64,000 nt of DNA from NCBI RefSeq assembly GCF_900156875.1, contig NZ_LT707409.1:1817957-1881956 (forward strand). Direction: 5' to 3'. Below the pieces are notes generated by a model, which was given only the letters and a program-made list of their open reading frames with translations, had not been told where the DNA came from and ran no database searches. The translations under genes and the position numbers were made by a program. Origin of the DNA: Robertmurraya dakarensis (lineage in GTDB: Bacteria; Bacillota; Bacilli; Bacillales; Cytobacillaceae). This document shows, one piece after another, positions 45,540-52,379 of this stretch; positions within the stretch are counted from its first letter, which is position 1, and every line of letters begins with the position of its first letter.

Positions 45540-46172
45540 TTGAGCACGAGTATTTTATTTAGTTACATACTGCTGGGATTCACCTTAGCTGCGCCAATTG
45601 GTCCAGTTAATTCTGCGAGGTTAGATAAAGGGATCAAAAATGGGTTTTGGCATGCATGGGTTGTTGGTGCGGGTTCGATGATTGCTGATGGGATTTTCAT
45701 GCTGATGGTTTATCTCGGAATGGTACATTTTTTGGAAATACCTATTATCCAAATATTCCTTTGGCTGTTTGGAGGATTTGTTCTTATATACACTGGCATT
45801 GAAAGTATTGTGGGTGCAAATTCAATCAACCTTGATAACCTGAGAGGAAAAGATTCCCTAGCAAAATGTTTTCTAACAGGATTTATTATGTCTATCACGA
45901 GCCCTTTATCCATATTATTCTGGCTTGGAATCTATGGATCCGTATTAGCTAAAACCGTTCAGATGAATGGTACAAGCTCTCTTTTAATTTATAGCAGTAT
46001 GATATTCCTAGGATTGACTCTATGGGATATTCTCGTTGCGGCCCTTACGACGGGCTTCAGGAAATTCTTAAAAATGGGCAGCCTTAAAGCGATCTCTGTC
46101 ATATCGGGCGCATCCCTTGTAGGATTTGGAGTTTATTTTGGATATCAAGGGATAGTATCTCTTTTTGGATAA
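45540..46172 (+). CDS. LysE/RhtB-family exporter (copy 1)
   Basis: 210 residues, about six TM helices. LAAPIGPVNSARLDKGIKNG near the N-terminus is the family signature. LysE-type proteins export amino acids or small metabolites by proton antiport. It starts at TTG 45540, nine bases after TTGGAG; a longer ORF from 45501 has no ribosome binding site, and the shorter form aligns with the paralogue at 52380-53003. It is divergent from the HprK-like/uvsE pair. The substrate is unknown. Confidence 0.83.
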   Translation: MSTSILFSYILLGFTLAAPIGPVNSARLDKGIKNGFWHAWVVGAGSMIADGIFMLMVYLGMVHFLEIPIIQIFLWLFGGFVLIYTGIESIVGANSINLDNLRGKDSLAKCFLTGFIMSITSPLSILFWLGIYGSVLAKTVQMNGTSSLLIYSSMIFLGLTLWDILVAALTTGFRKFLKMGSLKAISVISGASLVGFGVYFGYQGIVSLFG

Positions 46173-46265
46173 ACCAATGTTCGCGGGACATACACCAATT
46201 TCACCTGCTTTAATACAATACATTGAAATACCTTGAGTAAATGGCTATAGGTGGGGTGAGAGGCA

Positions 46266-47123
46266 TTGTTTTTTCATATAAAAGAGTTACAATATCATGC
46301 AAAACCAGAAAGACCAGATCCGCTTTTTGCTAAGCAGTTACAAGAGGTTTTGGGCGGCCAGTTTGGTGAGATCTCGGTAGCATTACAATATTTATTTCAA
46401 GGCTGGAATGTTCGCGGTGATGGAAAATATAAAGATTTACTTATGGATACAGGAGCAGAAGAACTAGCTCATATCGAGATGCTTGCGACGATGATCGCTA
46501 GGTTATTGGATGGTGCGCCAGTAGGAGACTTAGAGAACGCTGCCAAAGATCCAGTAATAGGTGCTATATTGGGTGGAATGAACCCCCAGCACGCCATTGT
46601 TTCTGGTCTAGGGGCAATGCCCGCAGACAGCGTTGGGAATAAGTGGAAAGCGGATTATATTATTGCCAGTGGTAATTTACTAGCAGATTTTCGGGCAAAC
46701 CTGAATGCCGAATCTCAAGGGCGTCTTCAAGTTGTCAGACTTTATGAAGCTACAAATGACCGCGGTGTTAAAGATATGCTTTCATGGCTGATTGCCCGTG
46801 ATACGATGCATCAGAATCAGTGGATTGCTGCGATAAAAGAACTTGAAGCTAAGGAGAACGTTGTAGTACCAAGCACTTTCCCAAAAGAATTAGAAAAACA
46901 AGAAGTTTCTTACACTTTATTTAATTTCTCTAGAGGAAATAAAAGTGCCGCTGGAAGATGGGCTCAAGGACCAAGTATGGATGGTCTCGGAACATTTAAT
47001 TATGTGGAAAATCCCGTACCATGTGCACCAAAGCCAGTATTAAAGCCGGCTCCACCATACATTCACGATACACTTCCTCAAGTGATTAAGGGTCCAAAGG
47101 GACTTGTTCCTCCAAGTTTCTAA
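46266..47123 (+). CDS. Manganese (non-haem) catalase
   Basis: 285 residues, similar to B. subtilis YdbD. The dinuclear Mn ligands are visible: E35 (GEISVALQY), E66 and H69 (GAEELAHIEM), E149 (LNAESQGRLQ) and H182 (RDTMHQNQW). It disproportionates H2O2. The Pro/Lys-rich C-terminal tail (CAPKPVLKPAPPYIH) is typical of the long form. It starts at TTG 46266 with GGTGGGGTGAGAGG upstream. A CGGGACATAC element at 46190-46199 resembles the cwlJ upstream motif. Spore or stress expression is plausible. Confidence 0.92.
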   Translation: MFFHIKELQYHAKPERPDPLFAKQLQEVLGGQFGEISVALQYLFQGWNVRGDGKYKDLLMDTGAEELAHIEMLATMIARLLDGAPVGDLENAAKDPVIGAILGGMNPQHAIVSGLGAMPADSVGNKWKADYIIASGNLLADFRANLNAESQGRLQVVRLYEATNDRGVKDMLSWLIARDTMHQNQWIAAIKELEAKENVVVPSTFPKELEKQEVSYTLFNFSRGNKSAAGRWAQGPSMDGLGTFNYVENPVPCAPKPVLKPAPPYIHDTLPQVIKGPKGLVPPSF

Positions 47124-47127
47124 GGAC

Positions 47128-47170
47128 AAACCAGGTTTGAACAACATCTTGTTCTAACCTGGTTTTTTTC
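47128..47170 (+). terminator. Terminator of the Mn-catalase gene
   Basis: AAACCAGGTT/AACCTGGTTT stem followed by TTTTTC. It abuts the convergent splB stop codon. Confidence 0.85.
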
Positions 47171-48194
47171 ATGTAAAATACTCAAGTTTAGCATCAGGAA
47201 AATACTCCCTCATATAAGCATAAAGATTTTCCTTAATGTCTTCTTCTTCCTCTTTTTGATAAATGTATTTGCCAATCCCATATTTCCCCCATTTGTACCT
47301 TCTTTTCTCCTCATCTAATTCTAGTTTTGTCATCGGATAATTCTTTTCAATTACCCTCTTAGCTGGTTTCGTAAATCGATGTTGAATAAATTCAAAGGTA
47401 ATATCCTTTCTAGCATCCTTAGGCAATTCTGCGTCCAGTTTTTCAAACATTTCTTTATATCCTTCCTGCCATCCCTCATGTAAATAAATTGGAGCGACGA
47501 TAAAGCCTAATGGATAACCAGCGCGTGCAACTTTTCCTGCTGCTTCAATTCTTTTTTCTAGAGGGGAAGTACCCGGTTCAAAATTTTTTATGACATATCT
47601 CGCATTAACGCTAAATCTGAAACGTGTTTTCCCATTATGCTTAGCATCAAGGAGATGATCGACATGGTGAAATTTTGTAACGAACCGCAGTACTCCAAGG
47701 TCAGACTTTCCAAAATGCTCAATAGCTCGTTTTAGTGTATGAGTTAAGTGATCGATCCCAACAATGTCAGACGTACAAGCCGCCTCAAACCGAGTGATTT
47801 CAGGTGAACGTTCTTCCATGTATTTATCTGCAGCATCCAATATTTCATCAACATTCACATATGTACGAATGTATGGCTTTGTTCCCATTGTAGTTTGCAA
47901 ATAACAGTAATGACAATGGCCCATACATCCTGTCGCAAATGGAATCGCGTATTCTGCTGAAGGCTTTGAGGTATCAAATTTTAATGTTTTTCGAATACCT
48001 ACAACCAAGGTTGATTTTGCAATCCTGTATTTTTGAAAATCACTTTCACCTGGCAAATTTCTAACTTGGTTATGCGAGGTAGTATAGCGGATCTCGACAT
48101 CCATTTTCTCAAATTTCTCTTTAAGTTCCTGCCCAAGCGGGTATTCTAGGGCTTTCGGTTCAAAATAAACAAGCTGGGGAGAAAAAGGTTTCAT
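47169..48194 (-). CDS. splB: Spore photoproduct lyase
   Basis: 341 residues, radical SAM enzyme. The iron-sulfur motif is C90-M-G-H-C94-H-Y-C97 and the second conserved cysteine, the hydrogen donor, is C140 in RFEAACTSDIVG, matching C141 of B. subtilis SplB. It directly reverses 5-thyminyl-5,6-dihydrothymine during germination. GGGGGACAC precedes ATG. It lies 17 bases after splA in the classic splAB operon. Function is secure. Confidence 0.97.
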   Translation of the reverse strand: MKPFSPQLVYFEPKALEYPLGQELKEKFEKMDVEIRYTTSHNQVRNLPGESDFQKYRIAKSTLVVGIRKTLKFDTSKPSAEYAIPFATGCMGHCHYCYLQTTMGTKPYIRTYVNVDEILDAADKYMEERSPEITRFEAACTSDIVGIDHLTHTLKRAIEHFGKSDLGVLRFVTKFHHVDHLLDAKHNGKTRFRFSVNARYVIKNFEPGTSPLEKRIEAAGKVARAGYPLGFIVAPIYLHEGWQEGYKEMFEKLDAELPKDARKDITFEFIQHRFTKPAKRVIEKNYPMTKLELDEEKRRYKWGKYGIGKYIYQKEEEEDIKENLYAYMREYFPDAKLEYFT

Positions 48195-48211
48195 GATCGT
48201 TGTGTCCCCCT

Positions 48212-48448
48212 TTAATAGTCACCAAAGTATTGTTGATAGGCTTGCTCAGCTTCATTCTCATTAGCATATACTGCCACTTCATCTGTAAGCGGGTAATAGG
48301 TTTCATAAAGGAATAATGCCAATTCATCCGGCCTTTCAGGATTTTTTACTACCGCAGCTTCTTGTATATTTGCCACATCCTGTGTGTGGGGATTTCGATA
48401 AAATACGTAAACAACATCTCCTGCTTCATATCCTTGAGTGTAGTCCAT
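48212..48448 (-). CDS. splA: Spore photoproduct lyase operon regulator SplA
   Basis: 78 residues, collinear with B. subtilis SplA: YEAGDVVYVFYRNPHTQDVANIQEA then ELALFLYETYYPLTDEVAVYA in the second half. SplA dampens splB expression; it resembles TRAP-like RNA-binding proteins. A GTG at 48457 lies within the ribosome binding site AAGGAGAGGTG; ATG 48448 is preferred. First gene of splAB. CATGTTA at about 48490 on the minus strand fits a sigma-G -10 hexamer, but no convincing -35 was found. Confidence 0.93.
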   Translation of the reverse strand: MDYTQGYEAGDVVYVFYRNPHTQDVANIQEAAVVKNPERPDELALFLYETYYPLTDEVAVYANENEAEQAYQQYFGDY

Positions 48449-48534
48449 AAAGTTCACCTCTCCTTTTTAATAAGATTTTGCCTTTAACTAACATGATTTA
48501 TGTCTACTTGTTTCTGGAAAAGCGCTAAAACAGT

Positions 48535-48576
48535 AAAAACCCGAAAATGGATTCCATTCCATTTTCGGGTTTTTAC
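48535..48576 (-). terminator. Terminator of the CMD-family gene
   Basis: AAAAACCCGAAAATGG/CCATTTTCGGGTTTTT stem; T-rich on both strands. Confidence 0.9.
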
Positions 48577-48588
48577 GTTTCTTGAAAA

Positions 48589-48960
48589 TTATTGCTTCAT
48601 TTGATTGAGATCCGAAAGGCATTCCTGGATAAGCGTTACAGTCTGACTCATTGCAGCGCCACCGCCAAACGCAGCCGAAACTCCTACTGCTTCTAGGATT
48701 TCTTCCTCTGTCGCTCCTTGATCAAGACAACCTTTTGTATGATAAATCATACAATACTCATCTTGAGAAAATACACTAATACCGAGTGCAATTAATTGCT
48801 TTTGTTTTTGAGATAAAGTGCCTTCCTTGAAACAAGCTTCTGTAAATGCATTAAAATGCTGGGCGATATCTGGCATTTTTTGAGTGAAAGTACCTAACCC
48901 GCTTTTGAACTCGTACAATGCCGCTTCTGTATCATTGCGTGGTTCCATTTGTTCCATCAT
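48589..48960 (-). CDS. Carboxymuconolactone decarboxylase / AhpD-like protein
   Basis: 123 residues, all-helical. [23 protein letters not shown] carries an E-x-C-x3-H arrangement typical of the CMD/AhpD family, where Cys and His take part in peroxide or thiol chemistry; the usual CxxC is not complete. The Gly-rich AAFGGGAAM follows. Members include YurZ-like stress proteins. Start is ambiguous: GGAG lies six bases before ATG 48960, and ATG 48972 is also in frame. Monocistronic. Confidence 0.75.
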   Translation of the reverse strand: MMEQMEPRNDTEAALYEFKSGLGTFTQKMPDIAQHFNAFTEACFKEGTLSQKQKQLIALGISVFSQDEYCMIYHTKGCLDQGATEEEILEAVGVSAAFGGGAAMSQTVTLIQECLSDLNQMKQ

Positions 48961-49043
48961 ATCCAACTCCATATCTTCAAAATTACATCGTTAGTATGAA
49001 TCAATTTTCATTAATTATACGAAGAGACCTTGTTTAGAAAAAA

Positions 49044-49084
49044 TTAAAAACCCTCCATATTTCCCGCGGGGAAAACAGAAGGGT
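49044..49084 (-). terminator. Terminator of the 45-residue ORF
   Basis: ACCCT/AGGGT outer stem and TTTCCC-CGC-GGGAAA inner stem, followed by TTTTTAATTTTTTC on the minus strand. Confidence 0.7.
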
Positions 49085-49113
49085 CAACTGGCTATTATAG
49101 ATTTCATATAGGA

Positions 49114-49251
49114 TTAGTTCGCTTTCTTTAAATATTCATTTAGCTGTTTTTCAGTCAAATAATTAATGAATTGCTGGAATTTTAATGATTCCATACCATA
49201 GTTTTCACAAGCCATTCTATAAATTTCGTATGCTTCCCAGTACTGTTTCAT
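49114..49251 (-). CDS. Hypothetical small protein, 45 residues
   Basis: ATG 49251 follows AAAAGGGGAGAAAAAAG, a good ribosome binding site. The product begins MKQYWEAYEIYRMACENYGM and ends QLNEYLKKAN; it is Tyr/Glu/Lys-rich with helical character, one cysteine and no TM segment. It has its own terminator (49044-49084). I do not recognise the family. The rest of the 48961-49460 gap holds nothing else I can support. Confidence 0.62.
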   Translation of the reverse strand: MKQYWEAYEIYRMACENYGMESLKFQQFINYLTEKQLNEYLKKAN

Positions 49252-49396
49252 CTTTTTTCTCCCCTTTTTTGTTATATAACAGATAATGATAATTTATTAT
49301 AATATATAACAGTAAAGAAGGTGGTGTCAATAGAAAAATTCCCGCAAATTATTAGGAATCAGAAAATGCCCAGTTAAATCTTATGAAAGAATCCAT

Positions 49397-49443
49397 TAAA
49401 AAAGCCACCCAATAGATCATCAGGATGACCTTTTGGGTGGCTT
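49397..49443 (-). terminator. Terminator of the flavin reductase gene
   Basis: AAGCCACCCAA/TTGGGTGGCTT stem followed by TTTTAATGG on the minus strand. Confidence 0.85.
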
Positions 49444-49460
49444 ATGCTCTAAGTATTTAA

Positions 49461-49961
49461 TTATTGATTAGGCCATCCTTCTGGGATTGCCCCAACATTT
49501 CTGCGGTAATATAATAATGGATCATTCTCATTAGCACTTAGTCCAATCACTTCGCCAATATAAATGACATGATCCCCAGCATCAATTTGATTTACCTTTT
49601 TGCATTCTAGAACTCCCAACGAGTCTGAAATAATTGGTAATTGATGTTCTGATTGATTCCATGTTACTTTTGAAAAACGATCTGCTTCTTTACCTGCAAA
49701 AGTCCAACATGCATCAGCTTGATCTTTTGATAAAACATGTACAGCAAATTTGTCCGTGCTTTGGAAGTCATCAAACATTGAAACCTTACGATCAATACAC
49801 CATAAAATTAATAAAGGAGACAATGAAACAGATGCAAAAGAGTTTACCGTCATACCCATAGGTTTTCCTTCTTTATTAAGTGCCGTTACTACAGTAACTC
49901 CTGTAGGATAGCTTCCCATAATTTGCTTAAACATTGCCACTTGATCTGGAGTATTACTCAA
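49461..49961 (-). CDS. Flavin reductase-like FMN-binding protein
   Basis: 166 residues, split-barrel flavin reductase domain. FKQIMGSYPTGVTVVTALN, MTVNSFASVSLSPLLILWCID and DHVIYIGEVIGL are conserved. Such proteins reduce FMN/FAD with NAD(P)H and often serve a two-component monooxygenase, none of which is adjacent. TTG 49961 is the likely start, nine bases after AAAGGTGG; the ORF reaches back to 50006 without a site. It follows a small membrane protein gene on the same strand and is probably co-transcribed. Confidence 0.82.
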   Translation of the reverse strand: MSNTPDQVAMFKQIMGSYPTGVTVVTALNKEGKPMGMTVNSFASVSLSPLLILWCIDRKVSMFDDFQSTDKFAVHVLSKDQADACWTFAGKEADRFSKVTWNQSEHQLPIISDSLGVLECKKVNQIDAGDHVIYIGEVIGLSANENDPLLYYRRNVGAIPEGWPNQ

Positions 49962-50011
49962 TTGCTTAAACCACCTTTCTGAATTCTGCAAAGAAATCGT
50001 CAACATCTTAG

Positions 50012-50233
50012 TTATTCTATTGATGTTCCCTCACTTGCTTGTTTCTCTTCATACCATAATTGAATCTGAGTAAAAATTGAGAAGAGCAGGAAGAAATTCA
50101 TCGCCCATACACTAATGAAGGGGGTTATTCCGCCAAATTCGATTGTGTAATAACCTTTAAAGAGCATGACAACATATGATTCGATAAAAACAAGTATAAA
50201 TCCTCCAACACCTGCAACTGCCATTCTAATCAT
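50012..50233 (-). CDS. Small two-helix membrane protein
   Basis: 73 residues from ATG 50233, which follows AAGGGGAG by seven bases. Two hydrophobic stretches are visible: VAGVGGFILVFIESYVVMLF and the WAMNFFLLFSIFTQI region, with a polar link and an acidic tail (EEKQASEG). I do not recognise the family. It lies 50 bases upstream of the flavin reductase start on the same strand. Confidence 0.65.
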   Translation of the reverse strand: MIRMAVAGVGGFILVFIESYVVMLFKGYYTIEFGGITPFISVWAMNFFLLFSIFTQIQLWYEEKQASEGTSIE

Positions 50234-50430
50234 GTCTTTTCTCCCCTTCTTTATAAGTTTCCAAAAAATAGTCCTAACTCTTGAGGTTCTTATCTTGTAT
50301 GTATGCAAGAGGATATAGGTGCAGTGGTCGATCATCTACCTTAAAATTCACATTTTATACAATTTTATTTCTTATTCTTGATTATATAATTAAACAGTGA
50401 TTTGTTCAATAAAAAGACACATTTAAAAAT

Positions 50431-50466
50431 AAAAACAAGGCACTAACGATTCATGTTAGTGCCTTG
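50431..50466 (-). terminator. Terminator of the lipoprotein gene
   Basis: CAAGGCACTAAC/GTTAGTGCCTTG stem followed by TTTTTATTTTT on the minus strand. Confidence 0.9.
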
Positions 50467-50474
50467 CCATTTAG

Positions 50475-50969
50475 TTAGGAACGTCCGTCTACGTTACCTT
50501 GTGTACCTGGGTCAACTTGACGTGTTCTTCTACCATTGTCTTTCAAAAGATCATTATCAACATCATTGTCAAACAAGTCATTATCTCTATCATTATCTAT
50601 GTTAAATAAACCGCGATTATTATCATCGTTATCGAACAAGTCATTGTTGTCACGATCGTTGTTTACGTCAAACAGACCGTCGTCATTGTTTCCATTATAA
50701 CGATTGTTATTCGTACCGTGGCCATCAAGTCCTCTGTTATTGTTATTAAACATGCCATTCTCGTCTGTATCATAACGAACTGGGTCGACATTGTTATTTC
50801 TTAGGTCATTATCAAAAACACCATTATTGTTCTGACGATCGTAACGGACAGGCGTTATATGTGTACCGGAGCCATCTGTCTCAACACCATTATTATCAAC
50901 ACCACAGGCTGATAATAGTCCAAGCGACAACATGACAGACGCACCTGAAAGAAGAATCTTTTTATTCAT
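50475..50969 (-). CDS. Asn/Asp-rich lipoprotein
   Basis: 164 residues. A type II signal peptide (KKILLSGASVMLSLGLLSAC) ends at the lipobox LSAC, with Cys22 as the lipidation site. The mature part is low-complexity, dominated by Asn, Asp, Arg and Gly. It has repeated units: two PVRYD blocks early, then several DxDxDNDLFDND-like blocks. Such acidic repeats could bind cations or be disordered. GGGAGG before ATG 50969. It is monocistronic. No close family is recognised; some spore-germination-associated lipoproteins are similar in composition, but this is only suggestive. Confidence 0.75.
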   Translation of the reverse strand: MNKKILLSGASVMLSLGLLSACGVDNNGVETDGSGTHITPVRYDRQNNNGVFDNDLRNNNVDPVRYDTDENGMFNNNNRGLDGHGTNNNRYNGNNDDGLFDVNNDRDNNDLFDNDDNNRGLFNIDNDRDNDLFDNDVDNDLLKDNGRRTRQVDPGTQGNVDGRS

Positions 50970-51238
50970 AAGTTGTCCTCCCATTTTTCATTTATGTGAA
51001 TCACATCTGATTACTGGGTACTATTTTCTTCTCTCGCCTCGCTCGTCTTACAACCTACATGACATTAGGCAGCGATACTTTGTCAGAAGCATCACCTTTT
51101 TTTACGAGACATCTTTAATTTGCACTTATCAGACTTGATTAAAGCATGCAGTTTTTGTCTTTGCTGTAAGTTAAAAGAAAAAGTATGTCAGGCATTTCAA
51201 ATGGGAAAACAACATAATACAATCCAGAATACGCCTTC

Positions 51239-51517
51239 TTATACAATCAATTTCTTAACCTCCTCTATAAAACGAGCCGGATCAGATAAAACCATATAAG
51301 GAAATACACCTTGGTTGGTATGTATGTAAAGCATTCCGTTCAATAATCCTTGTCGGTAGGAAATATCGTGTATTTCTCTCATGAGAAAAACATTCTTGTC
51401 TGTAGTAATTTTATCCTGATAGAGGCGGATAAAAGATTTCCTTTTTATAATATGCTGCTCGTTATCAATAATCTTTCGTTCAATAATGGAATATGGTTGT
51501 GAATAGATTTTCTCCAA
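51239..51517 (-). CDS. Conserved-looking hypothetical protein, 92 residues
   Basis: It starts at TTG 51517, after GGGAGGTATAATT. The product begins MEKIYSQPYSIIERKIIDNE and has alternating beta strands (SFIRLYQDKITTDKNVFLMREIHDISY) followed by a C-terminal helix (DPARFIEEVKKLI). This order resembles small PH-like proteins, but I cannot name a family. Cytosolic, with no cysteines. No terminator of its own was found; it lies downstream of ydjO, which ends with one. Confidence 0.6.
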   Translation of the reverse strand: MEKIYSQPYSIIERKIIDNEQHIIKRKSFIRLYQDKITTDKNVFLMREIHDISYRQGLLNGMLYIHTNQGVFPYMVLSDPARFIEEVKKLIV

Positions 51518-51588
51518 AATTATACCTCCCAAAAGCGGCTGCATCCTTTTTATTTATTGGTTAACTTTTTACAAAGAATTTAATCAAT

Positions 51589-51617
51589 AAAAAAAACACT
51601 ATTTAAAAATAGTGTTC
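51589..51617 (-). terminator. Terminator of ydjO
   Basis: AACACTATTT/AAATAGTGTT stem followed by TTTTTTATTG on the minus strand. Confidence 0.85.
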
Positions 51618-51638
51618 ATCCTGTTTTTATGTTGGACT

Positions 51639-51839
51639 TTAAGAGTGTTTTCCGGGATTGTTAATAACCTCAAGAACTTTTGTGGTTTGCTCCATTTCGC
51701 TATTGCAGATTGGACATGTAGGTTCCTCACTGCTCTTAAAATTGTCACGAACCCAACAATTACATTTGTCAGACTTACAAACCCAAATTTTAGTTTCCTC
51801 TGTAACAATTTCTTCTGGATTTCTTCTTCCAAATCCCAT
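51639..51839 (-). CDS. ydjO: Cold-inducible YdjO-family zinc-ribbon-like protein
   Basis: 66 residues. Two cysteine pairs (WVCKSDKCNCW and CPICNSEM) suggest a zinc ribbon; the layout matches B. subtilis YdjO, reported as cold-inducible. GGGAGTG seven bases before ATG 51839 sets the start. Its 5' region contains an 11-bp inverted repeat (51913-51950) that could act in the leader. Two other cold-associated genes, a csp and a cshA-like helicase, lie within 6 kb. The molecular role is unknown. Confidence 0.82.
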   Translation of the reverse strand: MGFGRRNPEEIVTEETKIWVCKSDKCNCWVRDNFKSSEEPTCPICNSEMEQTTKVLEVINNPGKHS

Positions 51840-51912
51840 CAATAATCACTCCCAATTTGAACTGTGAAAAGATATGCATGAGGATACCAAGAACAAAATA
51901 AAAAAATCACAC

Positions 51913-51950
51913 ATCATAAAAAGGGCAACAAACGTTTAACTTTTTATGAT
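51913..51950 (-). promoter_or_regulatory. Hairpin upstream of ydjO
   Basis: ATCATAAAAAG and CTTTTTATGAT form a perfect 11-bp stem with a 16-base loop, about 75 bases upstream of ydjO. It is not directly followed by a T-run on either strand, so it is not a standard terminator. Confidence 0.5.
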
Positions 51951-52100
51951 AAGTGAATTTCCTGTAGGATGCAATACCTTTATATTAATAATACCACTTT
52001 TTTGAAAGTTTGTATAGTGATTCATGTAAAATCAAAACAGAGAACATACTAAAAAAGTAAGTCCAACCAGAATTTTACTTTTAGATACGAAGGAGGTATG

Positions 52101-52271
52101 ATGTTGAAAAATAAAAAAAGAACTATGCTTAAGTCCGGTGATATTACTAAAAATGCGACACATCATTTTGCTTTAGAGGATGAATTAAGTTTACAATCAA
52201 TTCCCTATGCTACAACCATCAATACTTTCTTAAATGAAAAATTGCTCACGGAACAACATGAAAATGATTAA
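52101..52271 (+). CDS. Hypothetical small protein, 56 residues
   Basis: ATG 52101 overlaps the end of a perfect AAGGAGG site (52090-52096, four bases away); TTG 52104 is also in frame. The product begins MLKNKKRTMLKSGDITKNAT and ends EKLLTEQHEND. It is polar and mixed-charge with no TM segment. I do not recognise it. It lies upstream of the LysE copy 2 leader on the same strand, with no terminator between, so it could be the first gene of that transcript. Confidence 0.6.
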   Translation: MLKNKKRTMLKSGDITKNATHHFALEDELSLQSIPYATTINTFLNEKLLTEQHEND

Positions 52272-52292
52272 GGCATCAAGAGGACAGATTAA

Positions 52293-52331
52293 GTGAATAT
52301 TTTTGTAGTACAAACACCCTCTCAAGAATAG
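52293..52331 (+). CDS. Putative 12-residue leader peptide
   Basis: GTG 52293 lies nine bases after AAGAGG and reads MNIFVVQTPSQE to TAG at 52329-52331. The last codons (CCC TCT CAA GAA) lie exactly in the 5' arm of the hairpin that covers the next gene's ribosome binding site. That geometry is what makes it a leader-peptide candidate. A chance ORF of this length is possible. Confidence 0.4.
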   Translation: MNIFVVQTPSQE

Positions 52332-52373
52332 AATGTGTACGAGCATTAACTTACACATATTTCTTGGGAGGGT
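52316..52373 (+). promoter_or_regulatory. SD-sequestering hairpin before LysE copy 2
   Basis: ACCCTCTCAAGAA (52316-52328) pairs with TTCTTGGGAGGGT (52361-52373), 13 bp with one G-U. An inner ATGTGT/ACACAT stem (52333-52338 with 52353-52358) adds six more. The 3' arm contains GGGAGGG, the Shine-Dalgarno of the gene starting at 52380. No T-run follows, so translation control fits better than termination. Confidence 0.65.
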
Positions 52374-52379
52374 CTTTCA

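Noticed and set aside
51599-51867. Several overlapping ORFs on both strands around ydjO
   Set aside because: Only the 51639-51839 frame encodes the CxxxxC/CxxC YdjO pattern with a ribosome binding site; the rest are shadows.
52316-52373. Hairpin as a Rho-independent terminator
   Set aside because: It is followed by TCTTTCAATG rather than a T-run, and it contains the downstream gene's ribosome binding site.
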